Position numbers and translations under genes: made by a program
DNA from: Ischnura elegans
Taxonomy: Eukaryota; Arthropoda; Insecta; Odonata; Coenagrionidae
Length of the DNA: 64,000 bases
NCBI RefSeq assembly: GCF_921293095.1
Contig: NC_060254.1
Coordinates: 10,540,001-10,604,000 of the forward strand
Direction: 5' to 3'
Shown: positions 47,740 through 57,954 of the stretch, in pieces
Layout of the letters: each line of letters starts with the position of its first letter
Position numbering within the stretch: the stretch's first letter is position 1
Notes under the pieces: generated by a model
Database searches by the model: none
What the model was told of the DNA's origin: nothing
Seen by the model: only the letters and a program-made list of their open reading frames with translations

Positions 47740-47895
47740 TTTCTTTCCGGCGAACAATGGCATTTTGTTCTCAGGGATTCAGGATCCAATTGAGTTGGAT
47801 TCATTAATTCCTGAGGATGATCGGCAAGTCGCACATCGAAACGTCGGAAGGAGATATGGAGGACCTTAGTCTGTGTGAGACTCGAGAAATATTCA
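47740..47895 (+). mobile_element. Hammerhead-bearing repeat fragment (family of foldbacks 3 and 5)
   Basis: One full arm, ending in GTGTGAGACTCGAGAAATAT, a relative of the GGTGGGAAACCCGAGAGAAG end of foldback 5. The opposite arm is reduced to TTCTCAGGGATTCAGG. Confidence 0.6.
47807..47850 (+). ncRNA. Hammerhead-like ribozyme motif
   Basis: TTC, CTGAGGA, T, stem II GAT...ATC, GAA, ACGT, C17, GGA. Stem I has one G-U pair. Core intact (N7 is G). Confidence 0.62.
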
Positions 47896-48245
47896 CTGCG
47901 AGGAGATGGTAGCGATTTTGCCGGAAAACCAAGTTTAATCAGAGCATAACTCTAAAAGCATATGTACTTACTTATATTTCGGTCACCGCAATAACACTTG
48001 AGAAACCATGCGTGTATTTTTTACTATTTGATGTGCAGAGGAAAGGAAGTGATGTGGTCAAATTGCTTAAACAATTACGAATATGGGGCCAGCATAGTAA
48101 ATTCATCTGCCGCATAGTTAGTGCGAATTATGCATCGAAATCTCAAGAAAATCGCTATACATCACTATATTTACCACTTCCGTTTAATTTGTATGTAATG
48201 CTCTAGGATTATGTCTACCAACATCACGTACGGTTAAAGTTAGAG

Positions 48246-49483
48246 ATCGAGAGATTTGGAAAATCTTGAGTTCAAAGCGGATAATATTGGCAATTATAAT
48301 ATAAAATGGAGTTATGAATTTCGACAACTTCCTATTAACTATTAACTCTATGACTGGAATTAAAAAAAAATCCATAACAGACGTAAAAAAGTACGTTAAT
48401 CGCCGCTGACCCCAAGTTATATTTCAACACTCTTAACCACAAGGAAATAAATGACAAAATTGAAGATCACGATGACTTGATCCATGACAGATTTGAAATA
48501 ACAATTTTATCCCCCTTCCAAAAATGCGAATTTTTTAAATCATTGGCTTAGAAGAACCGGCCGATATTGCGTGACAAGCAGTCATTTGATCCTTTGTGGA
48601 CAAAAAAAAGAGACTCGCGACCCGTCAATCAAAACGACGGCTATAAAAACGTAAATAAATAATATCAGACAAGTCAAGAGACATGTGTGTAAAAATACAT
48701 TTCTATTTTAGCAGGCTTAAAAAAATATTTATTCTTGAACTCCATTACCAATAGCATGCGAAAATAATCAATGTGTGATGTTTAATCTGGCTCGTTTGCG
48801 ACAAATTTCCGCGGAAGTTCTTTTTATCAAATGGCGCTCATATCTTCTCAATAACCTTCTGATTCATGCCACAACTATCATCTCAGACTTTAATGATTTT
48901 TGAAATTTTGCAATCTCTTGAGTGTCAATGAAGTCGATAGCGTTCAATGGATGAGAAAAATTCAAGTATGGAATAAAATACTCCTATATATTCCTAGAGC
49001 TCCATGGGAATGAAAAATGCATACCTCGGCGCGATATAATCAGCTCAAGATATAAGACAAATATGGATGACTTATTTTTCTAAATAAAGCGAAATATAAT
49101 AAAATAGTTTTCGTTTTATCTTACAATGCAGCAGATATACTAGGAATCCCCAAATAATGACACCATTGTACTGACACTTTAAAGAAGCAACGCGAGGTAA
49201 AGGATATAATGATGGCACTTTGTCTGGAAAGATAAAGTGACGTAAGTAATGGATATAAATCAAGTTGTCCGTATGCAAAAGAAAAGAAGTGGCCAATAGG
49301 CATCTAAGAGGAGAGATATTGGAGCTAGTAGAATCATTCTCGGAAGCGCTACTACCTGGGATGGAAGATGCACAAGAGAATGAAGCGTCGTATCACCCAA
49401 GTGAACACGAGATTCATGGCTACAAGGCTCCAAGCTTCAAGATCTGCTTCGAGAGAATTAGTACGGAGAAAAGGAAACTGTGT
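48246..49483. other. Gene-free stretch
   Basis: Nothing recognised before the LINE remnant. Confidence 0.5.
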
Positions 49484-49790
49484 GAGAGAACTTGTGGGGG
49501 TAATGGCACTCTACGGATCAGAAAGTTAGAAAATCCGAAAAGCTGACCAGAAAAGTCTCGAAGCCTTCGAGATCAGGTGTTGGCGGCGGGTACCACGAAT
49601 CAAGTGGACGTATAGGATTAGAAACGAGTAGGTTTACTAAATATTAACAGAATAAAGGGAAATATGGAGCACCATACTCTGGAGAAGGACCTGATGGAAA
49701 GGACATGAAAGATATAGCCATTACAACAGAAATATTATGTAGGGAAAAATTGCAGGCAAAGTCCCCCGAGGAAGACGTAGAGATAACAAT
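49484..49790 (+). pseudogene. LINE ORF2 C-terminal remnant
   Basis: The translation gives RELVGVMALYGSES, a stop in place of the usual W, KIRKADQKSLEAFEIRCWRR, then RIRNE. Further on in another frame comes KIAGKVPRGRRRDN. This is the familiar C-terminal block of many arthropod non-LTR retrotransposons (LYGSETW...LEAFE.W.WRR...GK..RGR.R). Several stops and frameshifts; 5' end missing. The clade cannot be assigned from this portion. Confidence 0.75.
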
Positions 49791-49959
49791 TTGAGACTGA
49801 AGAAGGACACAAGGAAGAAGAATATTAGGGAAGTTACTTCGGGGATGATGGTCCATGTTGGCTGAAGTTTCGCTAGAATTCTTTCCTAGCATCCTCAGGG
49901 AAGATGCCGTTCTTTTCGAGTATGTAATTATATGATTTTAGAAATCCTATAAATTTTGG

Positions 49960-50060
49960 GCATTTTATTTTAGCCCTGAGAGTTATAGAAAATTTTTATT
50001 GTGAAACATCGGCCAACATGGACCGTCTTACTGGGTGAAATACCCGAAAAGAGTCATGTA
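49960..50060 (+). mobile_element. Decayed hammerhead-bearing fragment
   Basis: AGCCCTGAGAG ... TGTGAAACATCGGCCAAC, then ACTGGGTGAAATACCCGAAA: the same order as foldbacks 3 and 5, but CTGANGA is broken (CTGAGAG) and ACGT is now ACAT. Confidence 0.5.
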
Positions 50061-50197
50061 AGCCATTCGCCAGGAAAGCATGAAATATTTCATGACGGAA
50101 ATCAAGGAACTATCTTGGGGAAGGGAGAAATGAGGGTAGCAGTTTACACGTCTTATAGTTGCAGTGCTGCGTTAAAAATAAGTTATGGATATCAGGG

Positions 50198-50500
50198 GCA
50201 GTGGTGCAGGGAGGGGGGGGGGGTTGGGGGTTAAAACCCCCCCCAGGGCTAAGAGAAATTTTTAAGTTTAATCCTTTTCACTTAATTGGGTTGATATTAC
50301 TAATAGAATAGAGTAAGGTTTAATAAAATATCCCTTAGAAAGCCGTAAAACTCACCATTTTGAACCATTTAACTTAAAATTCCGCAATTTATTAATTTCG
50401 CACCTACCGTTTATGCTGATGGGTATTCCATACTCCCACACACCCCGGTATTAGTTGCACCCAACCCTACCCGCAGTCTTAATTCCTAGCTGCGCCCATG
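50198..50500 (-). mobile_element. Uninterrupted ~0.3-kb repeat (relative of the Harbinger target)
   Basis: Minus strand: GGGCGCAGCTAGG-type start, CAACTAATACCGGGGTGTGT (the site where Harbinger sits in the other copy), a middle of TTAAATGGTTCAAAATGG, then a long G/C tract and TGCACCACTGC. Flanked by ATCAGGG at 50191-50197 and 50501-50507, a 7-bp duplication. Short inverted ends (GCGCAGC / GCTGCGC-like) suggest a MITE. Confidence 0.75.
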
Positions 50501-50507
50501 ATCAGGG

Positions 50508-51985
50508 TGCCAGTACCAATGGAGTAAAGAGTGTGCAGAATGAACTATGCTTCCAAAGGATCGTATTCCATAAAGTGATACATAATGCTTTATCTTTGTT
50601 CTTCTCCTGTCAACGTTATTTTGCGTCTTGGGAGCACTGCCGGCTGCTTCCCCCCTCCTCGGAGACTCTTTTGGCGGTACAAAGTTCTCTTTTTCTAGGG
50701 CCAGCTAAGAGCTCCTATATTTCATGAATGCTTGGTGAATAAATGAATGGAAGCAGCTGAAGCTGTTCCGGCTACCGAAACTTTCAAACCCCCAATGAAC
50801 GAGAGACGTTAAAAGAGAAAGGATTTTTTGAACCCTATCGGAATGCCTTTAAAAAAGTCGCCAGGAAAGGGATAACGATCTCGTAAGAAAAATGAGGGAG
50901 GCAGGAAGAGAAGCCTAAAGGAGCGCGTAGGGGGAATTGTGTATTGTCTTGCGAGACGCGGTGAGTGTACAAGAAAATGAATATTGAAATGAAGGGGAAA
51001 AATACTTAAAATGATTCCACGAAAGAATGATGGCTAGAGGAGAAAATATGAATTTAGGGAGCAAATTTCCGTGGGAATAAAAGATGATGCAGGTAAAAGA
51101 CGTGGCGTTCCATCCTCCTTCCCCTCTTTCCCCTCCTAAAGGTCTCCCCACCCCCCACCCTCCCTCACTCGCAACAACTTTACCCCCCCTTCCACTCCTC
51201 CAAGTGCGTGGGATGAGGTGCTTTTTCCCAAACTTTTCGAACGACATCGCTGATCATAAAATATTCACCTTCCATGCATCCATGAGCACACTTATATCGC
51301 TCGCGAGCATTATTTTACAAAAGATACGCAAAAGACCGCTGTTTTATGCCCAAAATTAGCTCGCAACTTCCTCCCTGCTCACACAACCCCTCTGCCTGCT
51401 AGCTATCCCCTTCTGCCGACGTAGAAAAAATATTTTAGAAATAATAATAAAGACGGCCTCCGCTTCGGGACAAGAACGGGAACAGGGTTTAAGGGGAAGA
51501 GTGACTGTAGGAAAAGGGAGAGAGAAAGCTATTTTTTTCCTATCGTGGTATATTAGAATGAGAAAGTGAGGCTTTGGCCCTTTATCGCACCTCTGCACTG
51601 CTTCGAAGATGGACGGTCGTAAGTTGGGGAAATAAAATTACCCTTCTACGGAGAGTGTGAGGAGGAGAAGAAAATATGAACGGTGGAAACTTTATTGCGT
51701 CTGCTCGCGATAACTCGCTACATTATCACACACGAAGGCTATCCTTCTCCATCAAACTGGGCATCTAAGACTACGGAATAATGACTTCTTTACGTTATCA
51801 TGTTACTTACTGTCCAAAAGAATTGAAAAGGAGAGCTTGATTTTTCATTGCAAATGATTATGGCTAATGTAGTGGTTGAGGGAGGTTTACTTAATATTTG
51901 GAATTGCGATACTAGTATTCATTTTTGAAATAAATGTCCCTCTAAAATTGATTGTCATCATCCCATTCATATCACATTCGAGATT
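50508..51985. other. Gene-free stretch
   Basis: Purine/pyrimidine-skewed blocks (50870-51200) with open frames on both strands. Nothing recognised. Confidence 0.55.
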
Positions 51986-52265
51986 AATTTTTCTCTAGTC
52001 CTCTTTAAATTTACGCAGTTACGTAAAATTGTAGGCAAAGATAGCTATGATTGTTCAAAATACTGAAATTACAAGCGAACTAGACTAGAACAGGAAAGTT
52101 ACTTCATCTTTAACATGATTCTGTCAACGAAATAGTTTAAAGAAAACGGGAGAAAAAACAAAAAAAAATATATACAGTTTCTTCTCCTGACCTTCCTTAT
52201 TATTACAACAATGTAGTGTTTATGATCTTGGAGTATAGGTCATGATTTAAATTAAATACACAATT

Positions 52266-52303
52266 GGCCAACGTTTCTGAGATTTATTCTCCTTCCTCAG
52301 GGC
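52266..52303 (-). ncRNA. Hammerhead-like ribozyme motif
   Basis: Minus-strand copy of the motif at 52538-52575, same sequence: GCC, CTGAGGA, stem II GAGA/TCTC, GAA, ACGT, U17, GGC. Confidence 0.6.
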
Positions 52304-52537
52304 TCTTAATTATAATGAATGTTTACAAAGAAAATAAAGAAAATAAATTAATTAAGTGGTTACAAAAATTTTGAATACAATTGTGCAGTACAAATTCATT
52401 GGTAAATTAAAAATTGTGAACAGAATTAAACAACATTTTGAATGAATTTGTACTGCACAATTGTATTCAAAATTTTTGTAACCACTTAATTAATTTATTT
52501 TCTTTATTTTCTTTGTAAACATTCATTATAATTAAGA

Positions 52538-52575
52538 GCCCTGAGGAAGGAGAATAAATCTCAGAAACGTTGGCC
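52538..52575 (+). ncRNA. Hammerhead-like ribozyme motif
   Basis: GCC, CTGAGGA, AG, stem II GAGA-ATAAA-TCTC, A, GAA, ACGT, U17, GGC. Spacing around stem II is looser than in the other families. Confidence 0.6.
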
Positions 52576-52860
52576 AATTGTGTATTTAATTTAAATCATG
52601 ACCTATACTCCAAGATCATAAACACTACATTGTTAAAAAAAATATGCCTTTAAATTATTTAGGACCTTTCGCTGATGAAAATCAAAAGTACCTACTTCAA
52701 AAGTCAAAAATTCAAAAATTGGGTTTTAGATTCCCTGGAAAGGGGTTCCTAAAGAATTTTGGGAACTTGGAAGCGCGTAACCTAACTTTCCATTATTTTA
52801 CATTAACCACTCATTCAGTGATTTTACCAGACAGTGGCTTTGAAGATATATTTTCATGAT

Positions 52861-53753
52861 TCCTAATTGCATCAACTAGGACAGAGTATTTTTTGGTGTT
52901 TTTCAACTTTACCTATTTACTTTTATTGACTTTGAAGCAGTTGCAAGGGACTACCCCTCCCCCTGTAACCGTGATATTACCGTCTTCAAGAAAATGTCAT
53001 TTCTTGACGAGAATGAGACATTACTTATTTTTTCAGACATTTTGTGCTCAATAAAATAAAAAAAAAAAAAAAAAAATAATATATTAAAAAAAAATATATA
53101 AAAAACGCAGGGAAAATATAAAAAAATAATTGAAATAAGATTCTGTGTAATCACATATCAAAATAATATTCCAAACTTGAAAAGATACAAAATACATACA
53201 AGAAAGATGATCTGTGGCGAGTAATAATCATATGGTCGAATGTTTCACCATTAAACATTCTGACTATATTTAGTAAGTTTTGGGAGTGCCAAATCTTAAG
53301 ACGAAAGTCAATTGGTATATAGATGTAGAATGAATGGGTTGCATGCCAATTTTTCCCTCCGTAAACAATAGAAGTTATGTTGAAGAGAAACATTACTGGA
53401 TATGTATCACCATTCGAGCAGGATGAAAATATGCTAATAAAGTGTATGGATATTTATATAATAAATATATTTTATGGAATTTTGTGGAAACGAAGACACG
53501 AGAGGGGCTTTTTATATCACAATCGCATGACTTGACTGTGCTAAAAGCCATAGAGATACTTGGAGAGGGTGCTAGCGGTTTAACGTGAAGCCAGCAGTAG
53601 TCTGTTTGCCATTCCGTCTTTCTTTGCTCTGCATATTTATCAACCGCGTTTATTGTTCCCCGTAAGCGTACGTTATAAATGAATTGTTCATTTTGCCAGA
53701 GGCTGCTGAAACATCCCGATGACACAGTTGAGTTATCGTAAGAATAATTATCA
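52861..53753. other. Gene-free stretch with an A-rich tract
   Basis: An A-rich low-complexity tract lies at 53053-53098. Otherwise nothing recognised. Confidence 0.55.
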
Positions 53754-53756
53754 TAA

Positions 53757-53990
53757 TGGCCGTTTTACACGGTACACGGAATTGCGCAATCTGACGTACG
53801 TGCGAAGGCGCAATCAAAATTGCGTCGTGTAAAGCGGTGAATTGCTGGGACACATGCGAGAATGCGTGGATGCGAGACGGAAAAATAGCCCTTGTTCTTA
53901 TTTCGTTCATGCATTCGCGCATATCCACGCCATTTTAGAAATTAATGCTGCTCTAACCTGCGCAATTCTGTGCCCCGTGTAAAACGGCCT
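53757..53990. mobile_element. TAA-flanked MITE family Y, copy 1 (234 bp)
   Basis: Ends TGGCCGTTTTACACGG (left) and AGGCCGTTTTACACGG (right, minus strand), flanked by TAA at 53754-53756 and 53991-53993. A three-base TWA duplication and GGCC-bearing ends fit PIF/Harbinger MITEs. Second copy at 61920-62152. The interior GCGCAAT/ATTGCGC words extend the symmetry. Confidence 0.85.
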
Positions 53991-53993
53991 TAA

Positions 53994-54555
53994 GAATCAG
54001 TCTAATTCTGCTTCATCCGAGGTAGACTAATATGGCGGACGGGCTGCAATCCCTGATGAAGAACACAAACGGTGATTTCCACACTTTTTAGTCCAGCACT
54101 TTACAACCGACCATGGTTTCAGCACATTGCGTCATTTTCAAGGTGATACAAGCAACACTCTCTCAGTATTTATACCCAGGCCCAGGTAGTTGGTGGGGGA
54201 ATATGGAATTGGTGTGAGGGGAGCGGGAGGGGGAGCAGTTTGGGTGAACAAATGAGTGAAGGCCGATACCAGAAAACATACAACAAGTGGAGCGTGAGTG
54301 AAGGTCAGGGTTTTGATGTCATGGGGATACTTAATAGGTTAGCGCGTAAGCGCCCAAAGTTCTTTTTTAAATGACACATCGTTCATTTTCGTAAAATATG
54401 ATACGTATGAGCTCAACACAATGAACAAAATACTAACTGACTGAATAATAGATGAAACCTTTCAATAAGTAGGTGCACAGAAATGTACACTAAAATTCAC
54501 ATATTATATGCATTGCAGGAGTATTGGCTCGGCACTGCACTGGGTGCTATATGGC
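53994..54555. other. Gene-free spacer
   Basis: Holds a hammerhead-like remnant (54105-54145). Otherwise nothing recognised. Confidence 0.5.
54105..54145 (-). ncRNA. Hammerhead-like motif with ACCATGGT stem III
   Basis: Minus strand: ACC, TTGAAAA, T, imperfect stem II (GCA/TGC), GAA, ACCATGGT (8-base palindrome), C17, GGT. Stem I ACC/GGT. U3-A8 again. Confidence 0.5.
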
Positions 54556-54564
54556 ACCCGTGGG

Positions 54565-55196
54565 TAGGCTGTCCCAAAAAACATTTTTTTTTAATGTCAA
54601 AATCGTCAACCGGATTTCGATGACCCTCGGGTATACAAAGATATGTAAAAAGAACTTTTCGAAAAATTTTAAATAATTAGTTAGCGAGAGGCACCTAAAT
54701 ACCAACACCCTTAATTTGTGATACAATTTCGCTAAAACTGTCAAAATTAGGGTAATCAGGGTACAGTATGACCCATCGGTTTTTACGTAACTTTCACCAT
54801 TCAGGTTTTGCGGCCCGCGCAGCCTGGCACCAAGAGTGGCGCTGAGCGATGCGGCTCGCGCGACGCGGCGCAACAGACGTCTGAAGCCGTCCCCTCCCCT
54901 TCCCTCTCTCTCCTCCTCACCCACGGTCGCCCGCCATGTTCACATACTTCAGTGACTCTCTCTCTCTCAAATTCAGATTCTGAACTCGTTTCGTGACCAA
55001 ATCATGTCGGCATGTATGATAATCAATCTTAACTTTATCATTTTCCAAAATTGGGAAGCGATCTGCAGCAAAATTTGCTTATGTTCCTCGTCGATAGTGA
55101 TACTGCTCTTGAATTCTTAGGTAATTGAATTGAGGGTCATCGAAATCCGGTTGACGATTTTGACATTTAAAAAAAATGTTTCTTTGGGACAGCCTA
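54565..55196. mobile_element. Mutator-like MITE, 632 bp, 9-bp duplication
   Basis: About 65-bp inverted termini: TAGGCTGTCCCAAA at both ends, continuing through a T-tract, ATGTCAAAATCGTCAACCGG and TTTCGATGACCCTC. Perfect 9-bp direct duplication ACCCGTGGG at 54556-54564 and 55197-55205. Long inverted repeats with a 9-bp duplication are typical of Mutator-like elements. No transposase. Confidence 0.88.
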
Positions 55197-56884
55197 ACCC
55201 GTGGGCGTTGACGGGCAAAGGTGAGTTTGTACAAATCCCTGGTTTCCCTGCCAACAGTAGAAGAGTTAGCTAACGCCCTCTTCAAGACCTCAGCGCCCAA
55301 AACTATCCACTTCTTAGGTAATATGCAATAAGGGTGAGTACGAGTGCATTATAACTCACGTTAGTGAGTTAGTAGGTAAGAGAAGGTTTCAGGCAAATGT
55401 TTACGTTTCTCTAGTATTACTTGGGTTTGAAATTTTTCCTGAAAATAGTGGTAAAGATAGTTATGATTAAATATTTCCAAGATAATAGAATTACAAGCGA
55501 CGTGGACTTAAAAAGAAAACGTCTTCAATAAAAAAAAATTGGGATCTACTTAACAGTTCAAAGAAAACTGAAGAAAACCCAAAAATAGACATTATAATTA
55601 TTAAGGACATTTCTGTAGTAAAAAAGCATAAACCCTAGCTGGGATTTAATTCCCTGGAATTAGTTTAGAAATTTATTTAGGATCTTTTAAGGGTCTTAAC
55701 TACCGATCATTTCATATTGACCACCTTCTCAGTGATTTTACCAGAAGGTTGTATTCAGGATAAAAGAGAATACGACTTCAATATTCACATAAATATGGGG
55801 TCCTCAAAAATGTTCGAAAAAAAACCGAAAAAAACAAAAATAGATTTTCAAATTATTATGGACATTTAAGTAGTGCAAAGCATAATATCTAACTCAGATT
55901 TAGATTCCCGGAATGGGATCAGAAAGACATTTACGATTTTTGAAGGGTATACCAGACTTTTATATTGACCACTTTCTCAGTGATTTTTACCAGACGGTTG
56001 GTTTAAAACTTAAATTTTATAAGAGAATGACGAGTTGGCCGTATTATGAGTGTATTAGTTCTCAATTTGGTGGGTAAGTAATTGGAAGTTTTAGGTATAG
56101 GTTTACGTTACCCTTATCTTCCTTAGATTTGAAAATTTTCTTGGAAATAGTGGCAAAGCTATGATTATATATTGCTGAGATACTGACATTACAAATGCAG
56201 TGGTGTGAATAAGAAAAAGAAAATTCAAAAAGTTTCGGTGTCTATCAAAGTGTTCCAAGAAAACTGAAGGAAAATCAAAATTGGACTCACGTAGGTAGGA
56301 GGAGGTTTTAGGCCGAAGTTTACGCGTCCCTTGTCTTCCGTAGTTTTTAAAATTTCCTGGAAATTTCGGCAAAGATAACTATAACAATTTATTACTCATA
56401 TACTAGAGTTTATAGCATAGAGGATAAAAGAGATTACGAGTTCAATATTCACATAAATACGGAGTCTTCAAAAATGTTAGAAAAAACAACTGAAAAAAAA
56501 AACAAAAATGGATTTTCAAATTATTATGGACATTTGAGTAGTGCGAAGTATAATATCTAATATTATGGACATTTAAGTGGTGCAAAGCATAGCTCGGATT
56601 CCCTGGAATAGGCTCAGAAAGACATTTACGATCTTTGAAGGGTGTACCAGACTTTTACATTGACCACTTTCTTGGTGATTTTTACCAGACGGTTGGTTTC
56701 AAACTTAGGTTTTTTAAGAAAATGGCGAGTTGGCAGTAGCACGAGTGTATCAGCTCTCACTTTGGTGGGTAAGTAATTGGAGGTTAAGGCGTAGGTTCAC
56801 GTTTCCCTTGTCTTCCTTAGATTAGCAAATTTTACTGAAAATAATGGCAAAGGAATGTCTGGTCATGCATTGCTAAGCTACTAA

Positions 56885-57264
56885 AATTAATTCCCTCCGT
56901 GTCGCTTCCCGTGAAACACTGAACTCATCTCTTTTCCATCTACCTCTCCACCGTTTATCTGTGACCCAGAGATCACTTACCTACCGGCTATCTCTTACCT
57001 ACAATTCCATCAAGGCTCCTTCTGTTGATATAACATCATCAATTTCATCATTTACGACCGCAATCAGGAAACTTCCTCTTTTCTTTCTCCGCCCTTCCCA
57101 AATAACAAATGAGCGGATCTACGTGATATCTGAGTGTATTTAATCATGTTTTTTGTTGTTGATGTTTCTTTTAAACTTTATTATTTAACTATTTGTTTAA
57201 AAAATCCAATGTAAAAGGTGTCATGTACTGTTTGTTGGGTTAATTGCAAATAAATAAATAATAG
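56885..57264 (+). mobile_element. Probable LINE 3' end inside the satellite
   Basis: Foreign to the satellite unit. The translation ...YNSIKAPSVDITSSISSFTTAIRK... resembles the WN.LP..I....S..SF...LR tail of several non-LTR retrotransposons, and it ends in an AAATAAATAAATAA microsatellite, a common LINE 3' terminus. Only the tail is present. Confidence 0.5.
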
Positions 57265-57488
57265 CGCAGTAGATTAAAGACAAAACGGCATCAATATTCA
57301 AAGAGATTCGGGGTCCACTAAAATGTTCGAAGATAAATTAATAAAAACCAAAAATAGCCTTTCGAATTATTAAAAACGACTCAGTGGTGCAAACATCAAT
57401 TCTGTTTTGGATTTAGATTTCCTGGAACGGGTTCTGAAAGGTATTTAGTATCTTTGAAGCGTGTACGTAACTTCCGATCACTTTATAT

Positions 57489-57954
57489 TAAAGATGGACG
57501 GTTCCAGGATTTTTCTCAAATCCTGATTCGGATCGGATCCTTGAGTATCGGAGCCGGATCTTTCGGATCGGATATTTTCGATTCCAAATGCATTTTCAAA
57601 TTCCTGACGCTGAGATTCCCCTGATGATTGTTCAATCTCTTGGGAAGAGTCATGCAATATGCCAGTCGTATTTTGCCTTTTTTATTTTCCACGGCTGAAA
57701 TTCTGCTACGTAACCTCTGCGAGAGCTTTCAAACAAAACGGTTCATGAGTTGGACGAGAATCGCATGCGACGGCGAATTCGAAGATAGAATCGGAACTCT
57801 TTCCATCCTTATTGGGGTTTTGCATTCACTGAGGCTATTATTTAAAATTTCGGATCCAGATCCGATGTCTTCCGCGACTTTGGATCCGATGTATCCGATG
57901 AAGGGCAATATCCACGGATATTTGGATCCGAGGTATTCGATCCGACCATCCCTA
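57489..57954. mobile_element. hAT-like MITE family X, copy 2 (466 bp)
   Basis: Ends TAAAGATGG and TAGGGATGG (minus strand), with a perfect 8-bp duplication CTTTATAT at 57481-57488 and 57955-57962. Interior is collinear with 41550-42088. Neighbouring satellite units (TTGACCACTTTCTCAGTG) supply the empty site. Confidence 0.9.

Larger units (their letters stand above)
47477..48245 (+). repeat. Pair of direct repeats about 690 bp apart
   Basis: About 80 bp at 47477-47560 (TTACCATTTCCATTTAATTT ... CATCACGTAAGGTTAAAGTT) recur at 48165-48245 with moderate divergence. The segment between holds the hammerhead-bearing fragment at 47740-47895. Origin unknown. Confidence 0.6.
52206..52636. mobile_element. 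Foldback repeat 7 (largest, 431 bp)
   Basis: Arms of about 200 bp: ACAATGTAGTGTTTATGATC at the left, GATCATAAACACTACATTGT at the right, essentially identical over the whole arm, with a ~35-bp centre near 52420. Near-identity indicates a recent origin or gene conversion between arms. Each arm has one hammerhead-like motif. Confidence 0.88.
51986..52860 (+). repeat. Solitary satellite-like monomer, split by foldback 7
   Basis: Left part (GGCAAAGATAGCTATGATTG, then AAGAAAACGG) and right part (TTAGATTCCCTGGAAAGGGG, then CATTCAGTGATTTTACCAGA) match, in order, the monomers of the satellite at 55330-58060. The intervening foldback interrupts it. Confidence 0.65.

Noticed and set aside
53053-53098. 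A-rich tract as a retroposed poly(A) tail
   Set aside because: It is interrupted by AT runs and no upstream retroposed body or flanking duplication is visible.
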